In this document: in pieces, positions 6,531 to 13,867 of the stretch | How the letters are laid out: every line of letters begins with the position of its first letter | Position numbering within the stretch: the first letter of the stretch is position 1 | Virus record (IMG/VR): IMGVR_UViG_3300003690_001926 | Span: 1 to 34,995 of that record | Direction: 5' to 3' (one strand) | Length of the DNA stretch: 34,995 nt | DNA from: a virus | Program-made: the position numbers and the translations under genes | Notes under the pieces: model-generated | What the model saw: the letters and a program-made list of their open reading frames with translations, nothing else | Told to the model about the DNA's origin: nothing | The model's database searches: none

Positions 6531-6823
6531 TTAGCGGATTCGGTATGGGCATACTCCACCTTCGCCACGATCCAGTCCCTCTTCCGAGCCACCATCCGAT
6601 AGGTGGCGAACGGGGACGCCCTCATGAGACGAGCCGGGGCGCAGACGCAGTAGCCCCATACTAGCCGTAGGCACCAGCGCAGCCCTCTCAGGGCCAGTGA
6701 GACGGCTCCACGGGGGCCACGCCAGAGGATGAACACGGGCAATGTCCAAACGATAAACACTGGCAGCATCCAGAAGAGGAACCGGAACAGGAATATGAGT
6801 CTGCGCCGTAGTCTACTCAGCAT
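6488..6823 (-). CDS. Basic membrane protein, unknown
   Basis: 111 aa. A basic N-terminus (MLSRLRRR) precedes a strongly hydrophobic, Phe/Trp-rich segment (about residues 9-35), followed by a basic, Arg/Trp-rich tail. ATG 6823 lies two bases after the upstream TGA, so translation is probably coupled. A competing frame (6531-6749) reaches exactly to the next start but has no membrane segment and a weak start. It may belong to the lysis region (inner-membrane spanin-like topology), which is unproved. Confidence 0.5.
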   Translation of the reverse strand: MLSRLRRRLIFLFRFLFWMLPVFIVWTLPVFILWRGPRGAVSLALRGLRWCLRLVWGYCVCAPARLMRASPFATYRMVARKRDWIVAKVEYAHTESAKWRACWALRRGVQW

Positions 6824-6825
6824 AA

Positions 6826-7044
6826 TCAGTTTCCATTCAGCGCCATCCATAGTGTTGCGGCGGACAGGGTGGCCGATATGATAGATACCCCCAGTGTCAC
6901 CCACAGTAGCGTAGAGATAGCCGAAGCACGGATATCCTGGGACCGTAGTGCTGGCAGTACCTTTAGGGCGACCAGGCTCGTGAGGTTATCGAGCCGCTCA
7001 TCTGGCCGTGGGTGGTTGGGCTCCTGGCTTTCAGGGGTAGTCAT
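6826..7044 (-). CDS. 72-aa protein with C-terminal membrane segment, holin-like
   Basis: Hydrophilic N-terminal 40 residues (DERLDNLTSLVALKVL, possibly amphipathic), then one transmembrane segment at about 44-68 (LLWVTLGVSIISATLSAATLW). GAGGA precedes ATG 7044 with good spacing. The topology resembles small XhlA-like or type III holin accessory proteins found in phage lysis cassettes, but the sequence gives no family signature. It begins the run of four small membrane proteins at the end of the late strand. Confidence 0.6.
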   Translation of the reverse strand: MTTPESQEPNHPRPDERLDNLTSLVALKVLPALRSQDIRASAISTLLWVTLGVSIISATLSAATLWMALNGN

Positions 7045-7072
7045 GGCATCCTCTTAGTTCTCCAAGCCAGAC

Positions 7073-9100
7073 CTAACGGATAACTTCTTCCAATACCAGG
7101 TCAGCAAACCCTGTGCGCTGTGTTAATGTGTTCGGCGCCGTGGCGACCGAACCACCAGGATTATATAAGGTCTCAATCCACCTGAGACGCTTCACCAGTA
7201 CATTGGTGGCTGTGATGTTGCCGTACCGGAATATCGGCAACGTCACGAGGTCACGAGCCGTCTCCAGTTCCGTGATGACCGATTCCGAAGTCTTATCTTC
7301 AAGTAACGCCGTCGCCCGTATGTCGATGCGGAGGCTGAATCGCTGCAGCACCTTCACGTGAGGCAGCACGTCTATCTCCACGTCCTTCAGCTTCGGCGTA
7401 TTAGTGTTCGTCGTCGCATCTTGATGAAGATTGATACGCAGACCCAGGTTCCGGCTTGACAACCCTGCGCTGGACCCGAACTTCCTAATGGAGGTGCCGC
7501 TGAGGTAGTCCCCCAGATCGGTGTTGGTTCGAGCGTTCAGCCCACCGGAGCCGTCGTCCTCACCGAAGTCCACGTTGATGAACTCGCCCGAGTTGGTCGG
7601 GCTAAGGTCTTCTGCGTTGATACCTACCTGCAGGAATCCCTTGCTAATCAACGGCATCCCCGCGTCGATGTACGGCAGGTCGATAAACCCTTGGGCCTCT
7701 CGCTTAATAGACGCTCCAGACGCGGGGTTCACGAAGGGTTGGGCGAGAAATTTGGAATCACTGGCAGCGGCCCCTGTCCGTATTGCGTAATGAAAAAAGG
7801 GCGTAGCTTCCCCACCCGCCGTTATCCATTCGATCTTTTGGTCCTCTGTGCCATGTCGCCGCATTGAGTGCCAGCCATCGCCATTATGGCACCAGACGCG
7901 AGCGTTCCGCCCCACCTTGCCACCACCTGCAGACACATAAACCATGCCCTGCGCCGCTTCCATCCAGCGGATAGGCCCCATCGCCTCTTCGGGCAAGCCA
8001 TCGCCAAGCGAGAAGTCGTTTGGGACACGTTCGATTCTCCGCTCGGCGTTACTGACAAACATGCGGTAGACGATAGGGGGGGTGTCATCACTTACGCCCT
8101 GGGCAAACCAGAGTGCGCCGTCCTGCATCACCTTCATGCGACGACAATTATCTATATTAGTTGCCATCGGAAATATAAGCCGGAACGTCCAAGTCGAGGG
8201 AGCCGTGTCCACCTCAAACAGCCCGGACTCTGTGCCGACGTAGAGTTTGTCTTCGTTGTCGGGACCTGTCATGACAGCCACGCCCTTAACGCCGCCATTC
8301 GTTGCGTCTCCGCCAGGAAGGTCTATGGCTTCATCGGCCCAGTTGTCACCGGCGTCGGTGGAGGAGAAGAACGTGATGGTGCCGTTCGCCTCGTGCCAGA
8401 GGATAGCAACTGCTTCCCCACCTATAACCTCTAGCAGTCCAGCGTCGATGTCCTCATGTACACCGACACTATCCTTCAGCAGGTTTCCGGCGGGCTGTAC
8501 CGAGGCAGCAGCCCATGTGGCCGCCCCCACATCAGAAGCACGATATACGAGGTGGTCGTTGGCGTTCGCGATCAACGCAAGCAGTTGATCCTTTTGCGAT
8601 TTGAGAGCAAGTCCCACCTTTATTGTCCCGCCGACCCCTATATTGCCGCCGTTAGCCCAGGCGGTATTGGAAGATGTGTTTGTACGGGCCACCACCTGGT
8701 TGCTAGTGTCATCTTCCCACATAGTAACCAGGTTGCCACGAAACAGCTCGGAATCCCGAACGACCTCCAGTCCCGATTGGGTCATGTTCTCTTCCAGTAT
8801 GGGGAGGCGGACATCACGACCGAATCGTGTCTCGCAGGTCGAGTCTCTGAAACGTCGGTACTCATTGACCTTTTGGGCTGAGTCAGAATCGATACGGTCG
8901 CGTCCAAGTCCCTGCATGAAGTTGGGGAAGATGAACGCAGTGTAGGTGGAGATGTCTTCTTGGCGCTGTGCCCCGCCAGTGCGGAACACGACGCCGTACT
9001 GGTCGATGGACTCGCGTTGGACCAGCAAGGCTTCGCCGTCCCGTTCAACAGGTACCGCCTGGAAGCCAACGCCATTCAGCGAGACGTTACCTACGGCCAT
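7073..9100 (-). CDS. Large tail protein with propeller-like Asp-box repeat, nozzle candidate
   Basis: 675 aa. An Asp-box motif (SSTDAGDNW, about residues 260-270) and a weaker neighbour (ASDVGAATW), plus repeats such as DKLYVGTESGLFEV and GMVYVSAGGGKVG, are typical of β-propeller blades. The C-terminal part is β-rich with conserved distance-rule strands (ISKGFLQVGIN). The podovirus tail nozzle (T7 gp12 type) is a propeller-containing protein of similar size and lies next to an adaptor gene, so that role is plausible. It could instead be a sugar-binding tail component. It begins one base after the previous stop. Confidence 0.6.
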   Translation of the reverse strand: MAVGNVSLNGVGFQAVPVERDGEALLVQRESIDQYGVVFRTGGAQRQEDISTYTAFIFPNFMQGLGRDRIDSDSAQKVNEYRRFRDSTCETRFGRDVRLPILEENMTQSGLEVVRDSELFRGNLVTMWEDDTSNQVVARTNTSSNTAWANGGNIGVGGTIKVGLALKSQKDQLLALIANANDHLVYRASDVGAATWAAASVQPAGNLLKDSVGVHEDIDAGLLEVIGGEAVAILWHEANGTITFFSSTDAGDNWADEAIDLPGGDATNGGVKGVAVMTGPDNEDKLYVGTESGLFEVDTAPSTWTFRLIFPMATNIDNCRRMKVMQDGALWFAQGVSDDTPPIVYRMFVSNAERRIERVPNDFSLGDGLPEEAMGPIRWMEAAQGMVYVSAGGGKVGRNARVWCHNGDGWHSMRRHGTEDQKIEWITAGGEATPFFHYAIRTGAAASDSKFLAQPFVNPASGASIKREAQGFIDLPYIDAGMPLISKGFLQVGINAEDLSPTNSGEFINVDFGEDDGSGGLNARTNTDLGDYLSGTSIRKFGSSAGLSSRNLGLRINLHQDATTNTNTPKLKDVEIDVLPHVKVLQRFSLRIDIRATALLEDKTSESVITELETARDLVTLPIFRYGNITATNVLVKRLRWIETLYNPGGSVATAPNTLTQRTGFADLVLEEVIR

Positions 9101-10456
9101 CTAAAAAACTCTGTCCGGTAATTTGAACCTACGCAGCGGCATCCCGACGCCCGTGTACTGCATCTGTTCCTCGAACGCCCCGCGGAACTCGGTGGCCTTG
9201 TCACGCCACTTGGTGTCGTCGGTCTCTAGGTAGCGTTCCTGGCACAGGAACTCTCGCGCCTTGTTGTACACAGGCTCCAGCAGGTCGCCGTCCACCTCGA
9301 TGGTGTCGGTGTCCACAGACACACCGGACAGCAGGTCGGTGCCCACGATGCGCAGGCGATGCAGGTTGGGCAGGTGCTCGGTGAACCGGATGATGCCGCC
9401 GTTGGACGCGCCCGCTACGGGCGGGACGTGTTCCCAGTTGTGGATGGGCGAGTAGGGATGCTCCAATACCTCGGACGGCCCCACCACCAGTATCATCTCG
9501 TCTACGAACGCTGGGATGGCTGCACCAGACGACCCCACGAGCCCCGCTGCCACACTGGTAGCGGTCGCGTCTAGATTGGCAGCGTGCTTTATGTACTCCC
9601 AGCCGGTCCCACTATGGGCCGTGCCGTCACCGCCAGCAATCCGTATAGATACACGGGACGGAGTGTTCGAGTAGACCCACCCCGATACGTTAACCTCCAT
9701 GCCTTCCATCGCGACCGCTGGATAGTCGGAGGATGCGGAGTCTACGGTCTGCAACAAGGTCGTTACGACGCTCGATGGCACGATGACTCGGGCAGAGTTA
9801 GACTCAGACAAGACAGCATAGTTAGAAGAGGGGGAGGTCTGCTTCTCCTGGTTCACGGTGGCGCCGCTGCCAGCTATCGACCAGTTGTCAGCGGTCGTAG
9901 GGTCCGCCCAGTCCTCGAAGTCTGCGTTCAGAAACAGGTTCTCCGCCAGAGGTCGTGCCTGATGCCGTTCTCCCAGGTCGATGCGCCGGATGTTCCGTAT
10001 CGTGCTGGGCAGGGTGTAGGCGACTTGTAGCGGCCCCGTCACGATGGTCTCGATGTCACGCACAATACCGATTTGCTTAGACAGCCCAGGGAACTGACGG
10101 GCGCGGTTGTAGGCCCGCAGGATGTCAGTGGGGTGGAACAGGTACAGGTCTACATCTACGTCCTCGTCCTCTGCGCTGCCCCACGCAGCCGAGACCGCAA
10201 AGGTGCCACTAGACCCTGTGTAGTCCGTGACACGCCGTGTAGCGGTGCCGAGGCCGTTAGCGGGGGTGCCGCCGTCAGCGTCGAGGACGACGGTAGAATG
10301 CCAGCCGTTGAAATGGTCGTCCTGGTTGAAGCGCTGCGCCACTCCCGTGGAGACAATTACAGTATCGGTCGCGATGTTAGTTGAGCTAGTCATCTCAACG
10401 AGGCCCAGGGGCCGCATTATCTCGCGTCGTGCGACGCGCCAGGTGGTCGTTGGCAA
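9101..10456 (-). CDS. Tail/adaptor structural protein with a carbohydrate-binding-like domain
   Basis: 451 aa from TTG 10456; the TTG is supported by the homologous N-terminus of the neighbouring 48-aa gene (both begin MPT[TS]TW). Residues about 1-165 resemble adaptor/structural proteins of tailed phages (PTDILRAYNRARQFPG). About 175-330 resembles a galactose-binding/CBM fold (NLFLNADFEDW, NVSGWVYSNTPSRVSIRI). The C-terminus holds a helix (PVYNKAREFLCQERY). It probably joins the head or tail tube to the large tail protein encoded next. The fold assignment is from pattern only. Confidence 0.6.
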   Translation of the reverse strand: MPTTTWRVARREIMRPLGLVEMTSSTNIATDTVIVSTGVAQRFNQDDHFNGWHSTVVLDADGGTPANGLGTATRRVTDYTGSSGTFAVSAAWGSAEDEDVDVDLYLFHPTDILRAYNRARQFPGLSKQIGIVRDIETIVTGPLQVAYTLPSTIRNIRRIDLGERHQARPLAENLFLNADFEDWADPTTADNWSIAGSGATVNQEKQTSPSSNYAVLSESNSARVIVPSSVVTTLLQTVDSASSDYPAVAMEGMEVNVSGWVYSNTPSRVSIRIAGGDGTAHSGTGWEYIKHAANLDATATSVAAGLVGSSGAAIPAFVDEMILVVGPSEVLEHPYSPIHNWEHVPPVAGASNGGIIRFTEHLPNLHRLRIVGTDLLSGVSVDTDTIEVDGDLLEPVYNKAREFLCQERYLETDDTKWRDKATEFRGAFEEQMQYTGVGMPLRRFKLPDRVF

Positions 10457-10458
10457 GG

Positions 10459-10605
10459 CTACGCGTCCTCAGCGAGAAGGGTTAGCTTCTCTGTGGTCGT
10501 AGTCGCCTTGCTGTATCGGTCCCTGAGAGTGGGGGTAGTTACGTCCTCCCATCCCAGGGGGCGCTGGATTTCGCCGTTCATGGTTTGCCATGTAGAGGTT
10601 GGCAT
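10459..10605 (-). CDS. 48-aa duplicate of the N-terminus of the downstream structural gene
   Basis: ATG 10605 to TAG 10459-10461. The protein starts MPTSTWQTMNGEIQRPLGW, closely matching the start of the following 451-aa protein (MPTTTWRVARREIMRPLGL) and then diverging. It therefore looks like a tandem partial duplication or a small paralogous arm protein. The ribosome binding site is weak. It lies between the 62-aa gene and the structural gene without gaps, so it is probably translated in the same late message. Confidence 0.55.
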   Translation of the reverse strand: MPTSTWQTMNGEIQRPLGWEDVTTPTLRDRYSKATTTTEKLTLLAEDA

Positions 10606-10617
10606 TAGATATGAAAC

Positions 10618-10806
10618 CTACTCAGTAGGAACGACTTCGGGGTAGACGCGGGGGTGTCCGTTCTTAGAGGCATCTAGCTCCTCTTTCATCGCGCCCATCA
10701 TCCGACGCAACGAGATAGTCTCCAGTTGCGCCGCAGCAATAGGATTTATCCGACAAAGCTCATGGATATCCTCTAGCTCTATCTGGATTGGTTGATCTTG
10801 CATCAT
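10618..10806 (-). CDS. 62-aa helical protein, unknown
   Basis: The start at ATG 10806 (with a second ATG at 10803) is preferred; the longer frame upstream (10941) covers another gene's end in a different frame. The sequence is helical (IELEDIHELCRINP, AAAQLETISLRRMMGAM, KEELDAS), resembling short phage virion or assembly proteins with an NPxAAxQLxxxxLxRxL pattern. A GGGGGAT stretch precedes it. Role is unknown. Confidence 0.55.
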   Translation of the reverse strand: MMQDQPIQIELEDIHELCRINPIAAAQLETISLRRMMGAMKEELDASKNGHPRVYPEVVPTE

Positions 10807-10841
10807 GAAGCGATCCCCCGTTCCTTTCTCTTCACGTATAC

Positions 10842-11105
10842 TTATCGGCCCTTCAGGATCGACTTGATCAGCGTGACAGACGCACCGTCCGCTGCTAGTA
10901 CCGCCGCCTCTGCAAGTATCAGCGGCACCTCGATGGCCCATTTGCTTATGGGCATGGCAGCTTCGATGTATTCCTTTTCAGCGTCTGTGTAGTTACAGCC
11001 AGTCGCCCAGTTAACTGTCGCCCCGCTGACGCTAAGAATGTTAGCTTTTGCCTTGAGTTGGTCGGGCGTAAATTATTCAGTTGCCTGTTGTGAAGATAGA
11101 GCCAT
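10842..11105 (-). pseudogene. Small gene interrupted by an in-frame TAA, or stop-codon readthrough
   Basis: ATG 11105 has a perfect AGGAGG at 11111-11116, so initiation is certain to be efficient. After ten codons there is a TAA (11073-11075), but the same frame continues without stops for 76 codons as a sensible helical sequence (DQLKAKANILS, AEKEYIEAAMPISKW, LILAEAAVLAADG) to a TAA at 10842-10844. No alternative ATG, GTG or TTG lies just after the internal stop. A single C-to-T change (CAA to TAA) would explain it. It is either a real nonsense mutation, a consensus error or a readthrough event; other genes here end with TAA, so TAA is not generally reassigned. Confidence 0.55.
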
Positions 11106-11114
11106 CATATCCTC

Positions 11115-12398
11115 CTAGAACGCACCTTCATGGTTTAGACCTGCTTCCAATGAATCTCCAGAACCCTCGTCAACAGCACCATCAAGGCGGTTCCCCACGA
11201 CTACGCAGGATGCGGCTGCGTCATTTATAGCGACCGAGTCCCCTGTCTGGCCTTGGACAATGTTGCCCACTATGACGGTATTATCGCCGGTTGCAGAAAC
11301 GGTTATCCCATCGCCCCCCGAACCGACTATGCGGTTGCCGATGATCCTCGTCTGGGCACCTGTCAAAATGCCGGTACTGTCTGACCCCAGAATGAGACAA
11401 TCTACAATGGAGCAGTCGTGATAGTTGTTGTTGATGGCTATGCCCTGCTGGTCGGAGTCCACGACCTTGACGTGTTTTAGTTGGTTTCGTGCAGCCTTAA
11501 TGAGAATCCCCTGTACGTCATTCCCCGCCCCCGCTGTAGTCTGGACGGCGATGTTCTCGATAATGCAATCTTCGCCCGATATGTCGATGCCGACAGCGGT
11601 GCCACCGTTGCAAAGAGTGTCCCAGCCGCCGCCCGTCACGTATGCGAAGTCCCCCCCAGACGCTATTACGATGCCGTCCAGGTCTACGCCGTTCTCGCAG
11701 ATGAGGGAGCAGTTGGCACCGGAGAGGGTGATGAGTCCCCGTATATCGCACCCTGCACCCAGCATCAGCGTGATATTGTCACCGGAGAGTACGATTGCAC
11801 CCGTCGCTATCGTCCCCGGCTCACATACAATCTTGACGTTGTTAGTCGAAACTGTGAGCGTACTATATGTGCCGCTCTTGACCAGCATCGTGGTATTGAT
11901 TGCAGCGTCTAAGGCATCATCACCATCCTGTAGCGTTGTCCAGTTCCCGCCGCCTCCAGCGTCCACGACGCCGTCGTAGGGCGCACCGCCGCCGTCAGCG
12001 TAGCCGCCCTGGATATCTACGGCACCGCTAACGCTTAGAATCTCAGCTACCGTTACATTGCCCGAACCCGTGGTCTGGAGCGTGATGCCGTCATCGCCGT
12101 CGATGGTGAGTACGCCCTCTGTGGTGCTGAGAGTCGTTGCTTGCTGAAAGGCAAATGCTCCCGTAGTCCAGGAAAGCTCTACATCAGCAGCTATGGAGAA
12201 CCTGAATCCCAGACCACTAGGCACATTAAGCTGAAGAAAGTCGGGGCCGGCAGCGTCTCGCTGGATGCTATAGGTATTGGCGACAGTGGTGACACCGGTT
12301 GTAAAAGATATCGCATCATCTAGGTCGATGCGTTGAGCAACGCGGGTGGTGTAGTTTGAGCCCTCGTTTATTAGACCTGGTGCGAGATTTACTTTCAT
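11115..12398 (-). CDS. Tail spike with parallel β-helix
   Basis: 427 aa. The N-terminal 170 residues form a head-binding or shaft region rich in Gly and Asp. From about residue 185 onward short β-strand rungs repeat every 20-25 residues (CEPGTIATGAIVLSG, GANCSLICENGVDLDG, NQLKHVKVVDSDQQG, NTVIVGNIVQGQTG), the pattern of right-handed parallel β-helix pectate-lyase-like tail spikes that bind or cleave surface polysaccharide. Catalytic residues cannot be assigned by eye. Its neighbours are small β-rich structural genes and the tail gene block. Confidence 0.75.
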   Translation of the reverse strand: MKVNLAPGLINEGSNYTTRVAQRIDLDDAISFTTGVTTVANTYSIQRDAAGPDFLQLNVPSGLGFRFSIAADVELSWTTGAFAFQQATTLSTTEGVLTIDGDDGITLQTTGSGNVTVAEILSVSGAVDIQGGYADGGGAPYDGVVDAGGGGNWTTLQDGDDALDAAINTTMLVKSGTYSTLTVSTNNVKIVCEPGTIATGAIVLSGDNITLMLGAGCDIRGLITLSGANCSLICENGVDLDGIVIASGGDFAYVTGGGWDTLCNGGTAVGIDISGEDCIIENIAVQTTAGAGNDVQGILIKAARNQLKHVKVVDSDQQGIAINNNYHDCSIVDCLILGSDSTGILTGAQTRIIGNRIVGSGGDGITVSATGDNTVIVGNIVQGQTGDSVAINDAAASCVVVGNRLDGAVDEGSGDSLEAGLNHEGAF

Positions 12399-12400
12399 GG

Positions 12401-12703
12401 TTATGCCCTATCGAAACCGTCAAGGAGAGCAGCCTGTAGATTGCCGTTTGCCCCTGCCACCGCGTTGATGAATGAGAAGCGGTTCAGGAAGGCGTTGTAG
12501 TCGTTCCCTGCCAGGGTGAGAACGTCGCCCACGTTCATGAGGGTGCCTACAGCCGCGGTGGGTGCGGTGCCGTCAGCACGCCAGCGTATGGCGTTGTCCT
12601 CGCAGGTAATGATGGCCTGGGTGGTGCGGATGGGGATGGTGCCGATGGAGCCCGCGTTGTCGTCGGCCTTCGTGGTGTCGAGGTGCCCTGTTTGGTTAGG
12701 CAT
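12401..12703 (-). CDS. Small β-rich virion protein, paralogue of the 111-aa gene
   Basis: 100 aa. Shares a pattern with the 111-aa protein at 13532-13867: IRWRADGTAPTAAVGTLMNVGD versus IRARWDDTNPTATVGELIPTGD (separately scattered matches), then a Phe-Ile strand and a final strand. Both are probably the same β-sandwich fold, common in phage decoration or fibre-tip proteins. A strong GGAGG precedes ATG 12703. It is immediately followed by the tail spike gene. Confidence 0.65.
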   Translation of the reverse strand: MPNQTGHLDTTKADDNAGSIGTIPIRTTQAIITCEDNAIRWRADGTAPTAAVGTLMNVGDVLTLAGNDYNAFLNRFSFINAVAGANGNLQAALLDGFDRA

Positions 12704-12807
12704 CGCCTACCTCCTTCATCATCATCATTAGAGGTCGGCTCTATCCAGTTGGACACTGCCTTCGCGTCCCGCCACCCGTGGATGACGGCAGAGGTATTAT
12801 GGGTAGA

Positions 12808-13422
12808 CTACATCAAATCCTGCTTCTTGCGCAAGTGTCGTAGCTTCCGCTTGGTCGACCACCGCGGCTTCGTGTGGCGACCAAGCTCTGCCGGTAGTGA
12901 GTTCTCGTCGGTGGGCATCGGGATTATCTCCGCTAGCTCCTTTGCCACCGCGGGATGGATGTCCCGCATGATGGGCTCCGCCATCTCGTTCGGGACAATC
13001 ATCTTCCACTCGCCCTCGGTGGGCATGATGACCGCCGCAGGCATGTGGCCGCCCCACTTCTTGTGCGTCCACTGCTGCCACCGCTTGTAGACGTGCTCCC
13101 GGTCGTACCAGGAGGTCTGTAGCTGCTCCAGCGCGTGGGAGAACACGTCCTTGTATGACACCTCGTGCTTCCTGCCGTGACCCTTGTGCCTATCAGGATT
13201 GCAGCGCTCAACAGCCGAGCACAGCTCCTCACCTGCGTCTTCAAGCGACGCACCAACGTCCCGAAAGGCATTCTCCACTCCGTCTCCACAAGGAACGTGA
13301 TGAGCATGGTCCTCGCCTTCGGGCCACCACGAGACGTAGGCATACGGAGAGTACATGCCGCGCTCAGGGATGCGATCTATCAGTTTCTGGAATGCTGGAT
13401 GAAACTCGCTACGTTCTTTCAC
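12808..13422 (-). CDS. Unknown late protein
   Basis: 204 aa from GTG 13422 (GAAGAGG upstream). Contains His/Cys-rich stretches (HAHHVPCGDG, ERCNPDRHKGHGRKH), an acidic middle part and a basic C-terminus (RWSTKRKLRHLRKKQ). The Lys/Arg tail could bind nucleic acid or another virion protein. No family is recognised. It lies among small virion genes, so it may be a virion component or assembly factor. Confidence 0.5.
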   Translation of the reverse strand: MKERSEFHPAFQKLIDRIPERGMYSPYAYVSWWPEGEDHAHHVPCGDGVENAFRDVGASLEDAGEELCSAVERCNPDRHKGHGRKHEVSYKDVFSHALEQLQTSWYDREHVYKRWQQWTHKKWGGHMPAAVIMPTEGEWKMIVPNEMAEPIMRDIHPAVAKELAEIIPMPTDENSLPAELGRHTKPRWSTKRKLRHLRKKQDLM

Positions 13423-13439
13423 TTATTCTTTGGCCTCTT

Positions 13440-13532
13440 CTAGAACCATGAGCGTATCCTGTCACGGAGCTGCTGCCACCGTGAGCGGCGGTAGGGGACC
13501 TTGCGCACTCTGTACGGCCAAGGCTGGTACAT
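13440..13532 (-). CDS. 30-aa basic, aromatic micro-ORF
   Basis: ATG 13532 overlaps the stop of the upstream gene (TGATG), and the frame runs 30 codons to TAG 13440-13442, 18 bases before the next GTG start. It is rich in Arg, Tyr and Trp (YRVRKVPYRRSRWQQLRD). The overlap with the upstream stop favours it over a random frame, but the gene is too short to identify and could simply be a coupling leader. Confidence 0.35.
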   Translation of the reverse strand: MYQPWPYRVRKVPYRRSRWQQLRDRIRSWF

Positions 13533-13867
13533 CAGCCGCCACCCAGGAAGTAGTGGGCCTCTACCTGGTAGAAGTGGCCCATCAGGACGGCGCTGGTGCC
13601 GCCCGTGCGGATGAAGAGGTACTTGGTAATCATGGTGAAGTCCAGTAGGATGTCATCTCCGGTCGGTATGAGTTCCCCGACCGTAGCCGTAGGGTTGGTG
13701 TCGTCCCAGCGGGCACGGATGTCTGCCGTCTCTAGCCGCCCCTTGAAGGAATGAGCACCAGCAGGGATGGTGGACGGGCTGCCGGACTCGGCGAACGACA
13801 GTAGGTTGCCCGCTGTGGCCGTGATGACGTAGTGGCCGAAGTCTAGGGCCGTAGGGGTGCGTGGCAT
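13532..13867 (-). CDS. 111-aa β-rich virion protein, paralogue of the 100-aa gene
   Basis: Starts directly after the NeuB-like gene's TAG. The sequence is a run of β-strands (FGHYVITATAGNLLSF, GELIPTGDDILLDF, LFIRTGGTSAVLMGHFYQ). It matches the 100-aa protein at 12401-12703 through a conserved central block (ARWDDTNPTATVGE). The two are likely duplicates, separated by a 204-aa gene. A decoration, fibre-tip or sugar-accepting protein is possible; nothing in the sequence decides. Confidence 0.65.
   Translation of the reverse strand: MPRTPTALDFGHYVITATAGNLLSFAESGSPSTIPAGAHSFKGRLETADIRARWDDTNPTATVGELIPTGDDILLDFTMITKYLFIRTGGTSAVLMGHFYQVEAHYFLGGG

Noticed and set aside
6531-6749. A 72-aa minus-strand frame that ends exactly at the next gene's start
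   Set aside because: It has a weak TTG start and out-of-frame composition; the overlapping 111-aa frame has a coupled ATG and a proper membrane segment.
7073-9100. A sialidase in the large tail protein because of its Asp-box
   Set aside because: Only one clear Asp-box and no arginine triad or FRIP motif can be seen; Asp-boxes occur in many non-enzymatic propellers.
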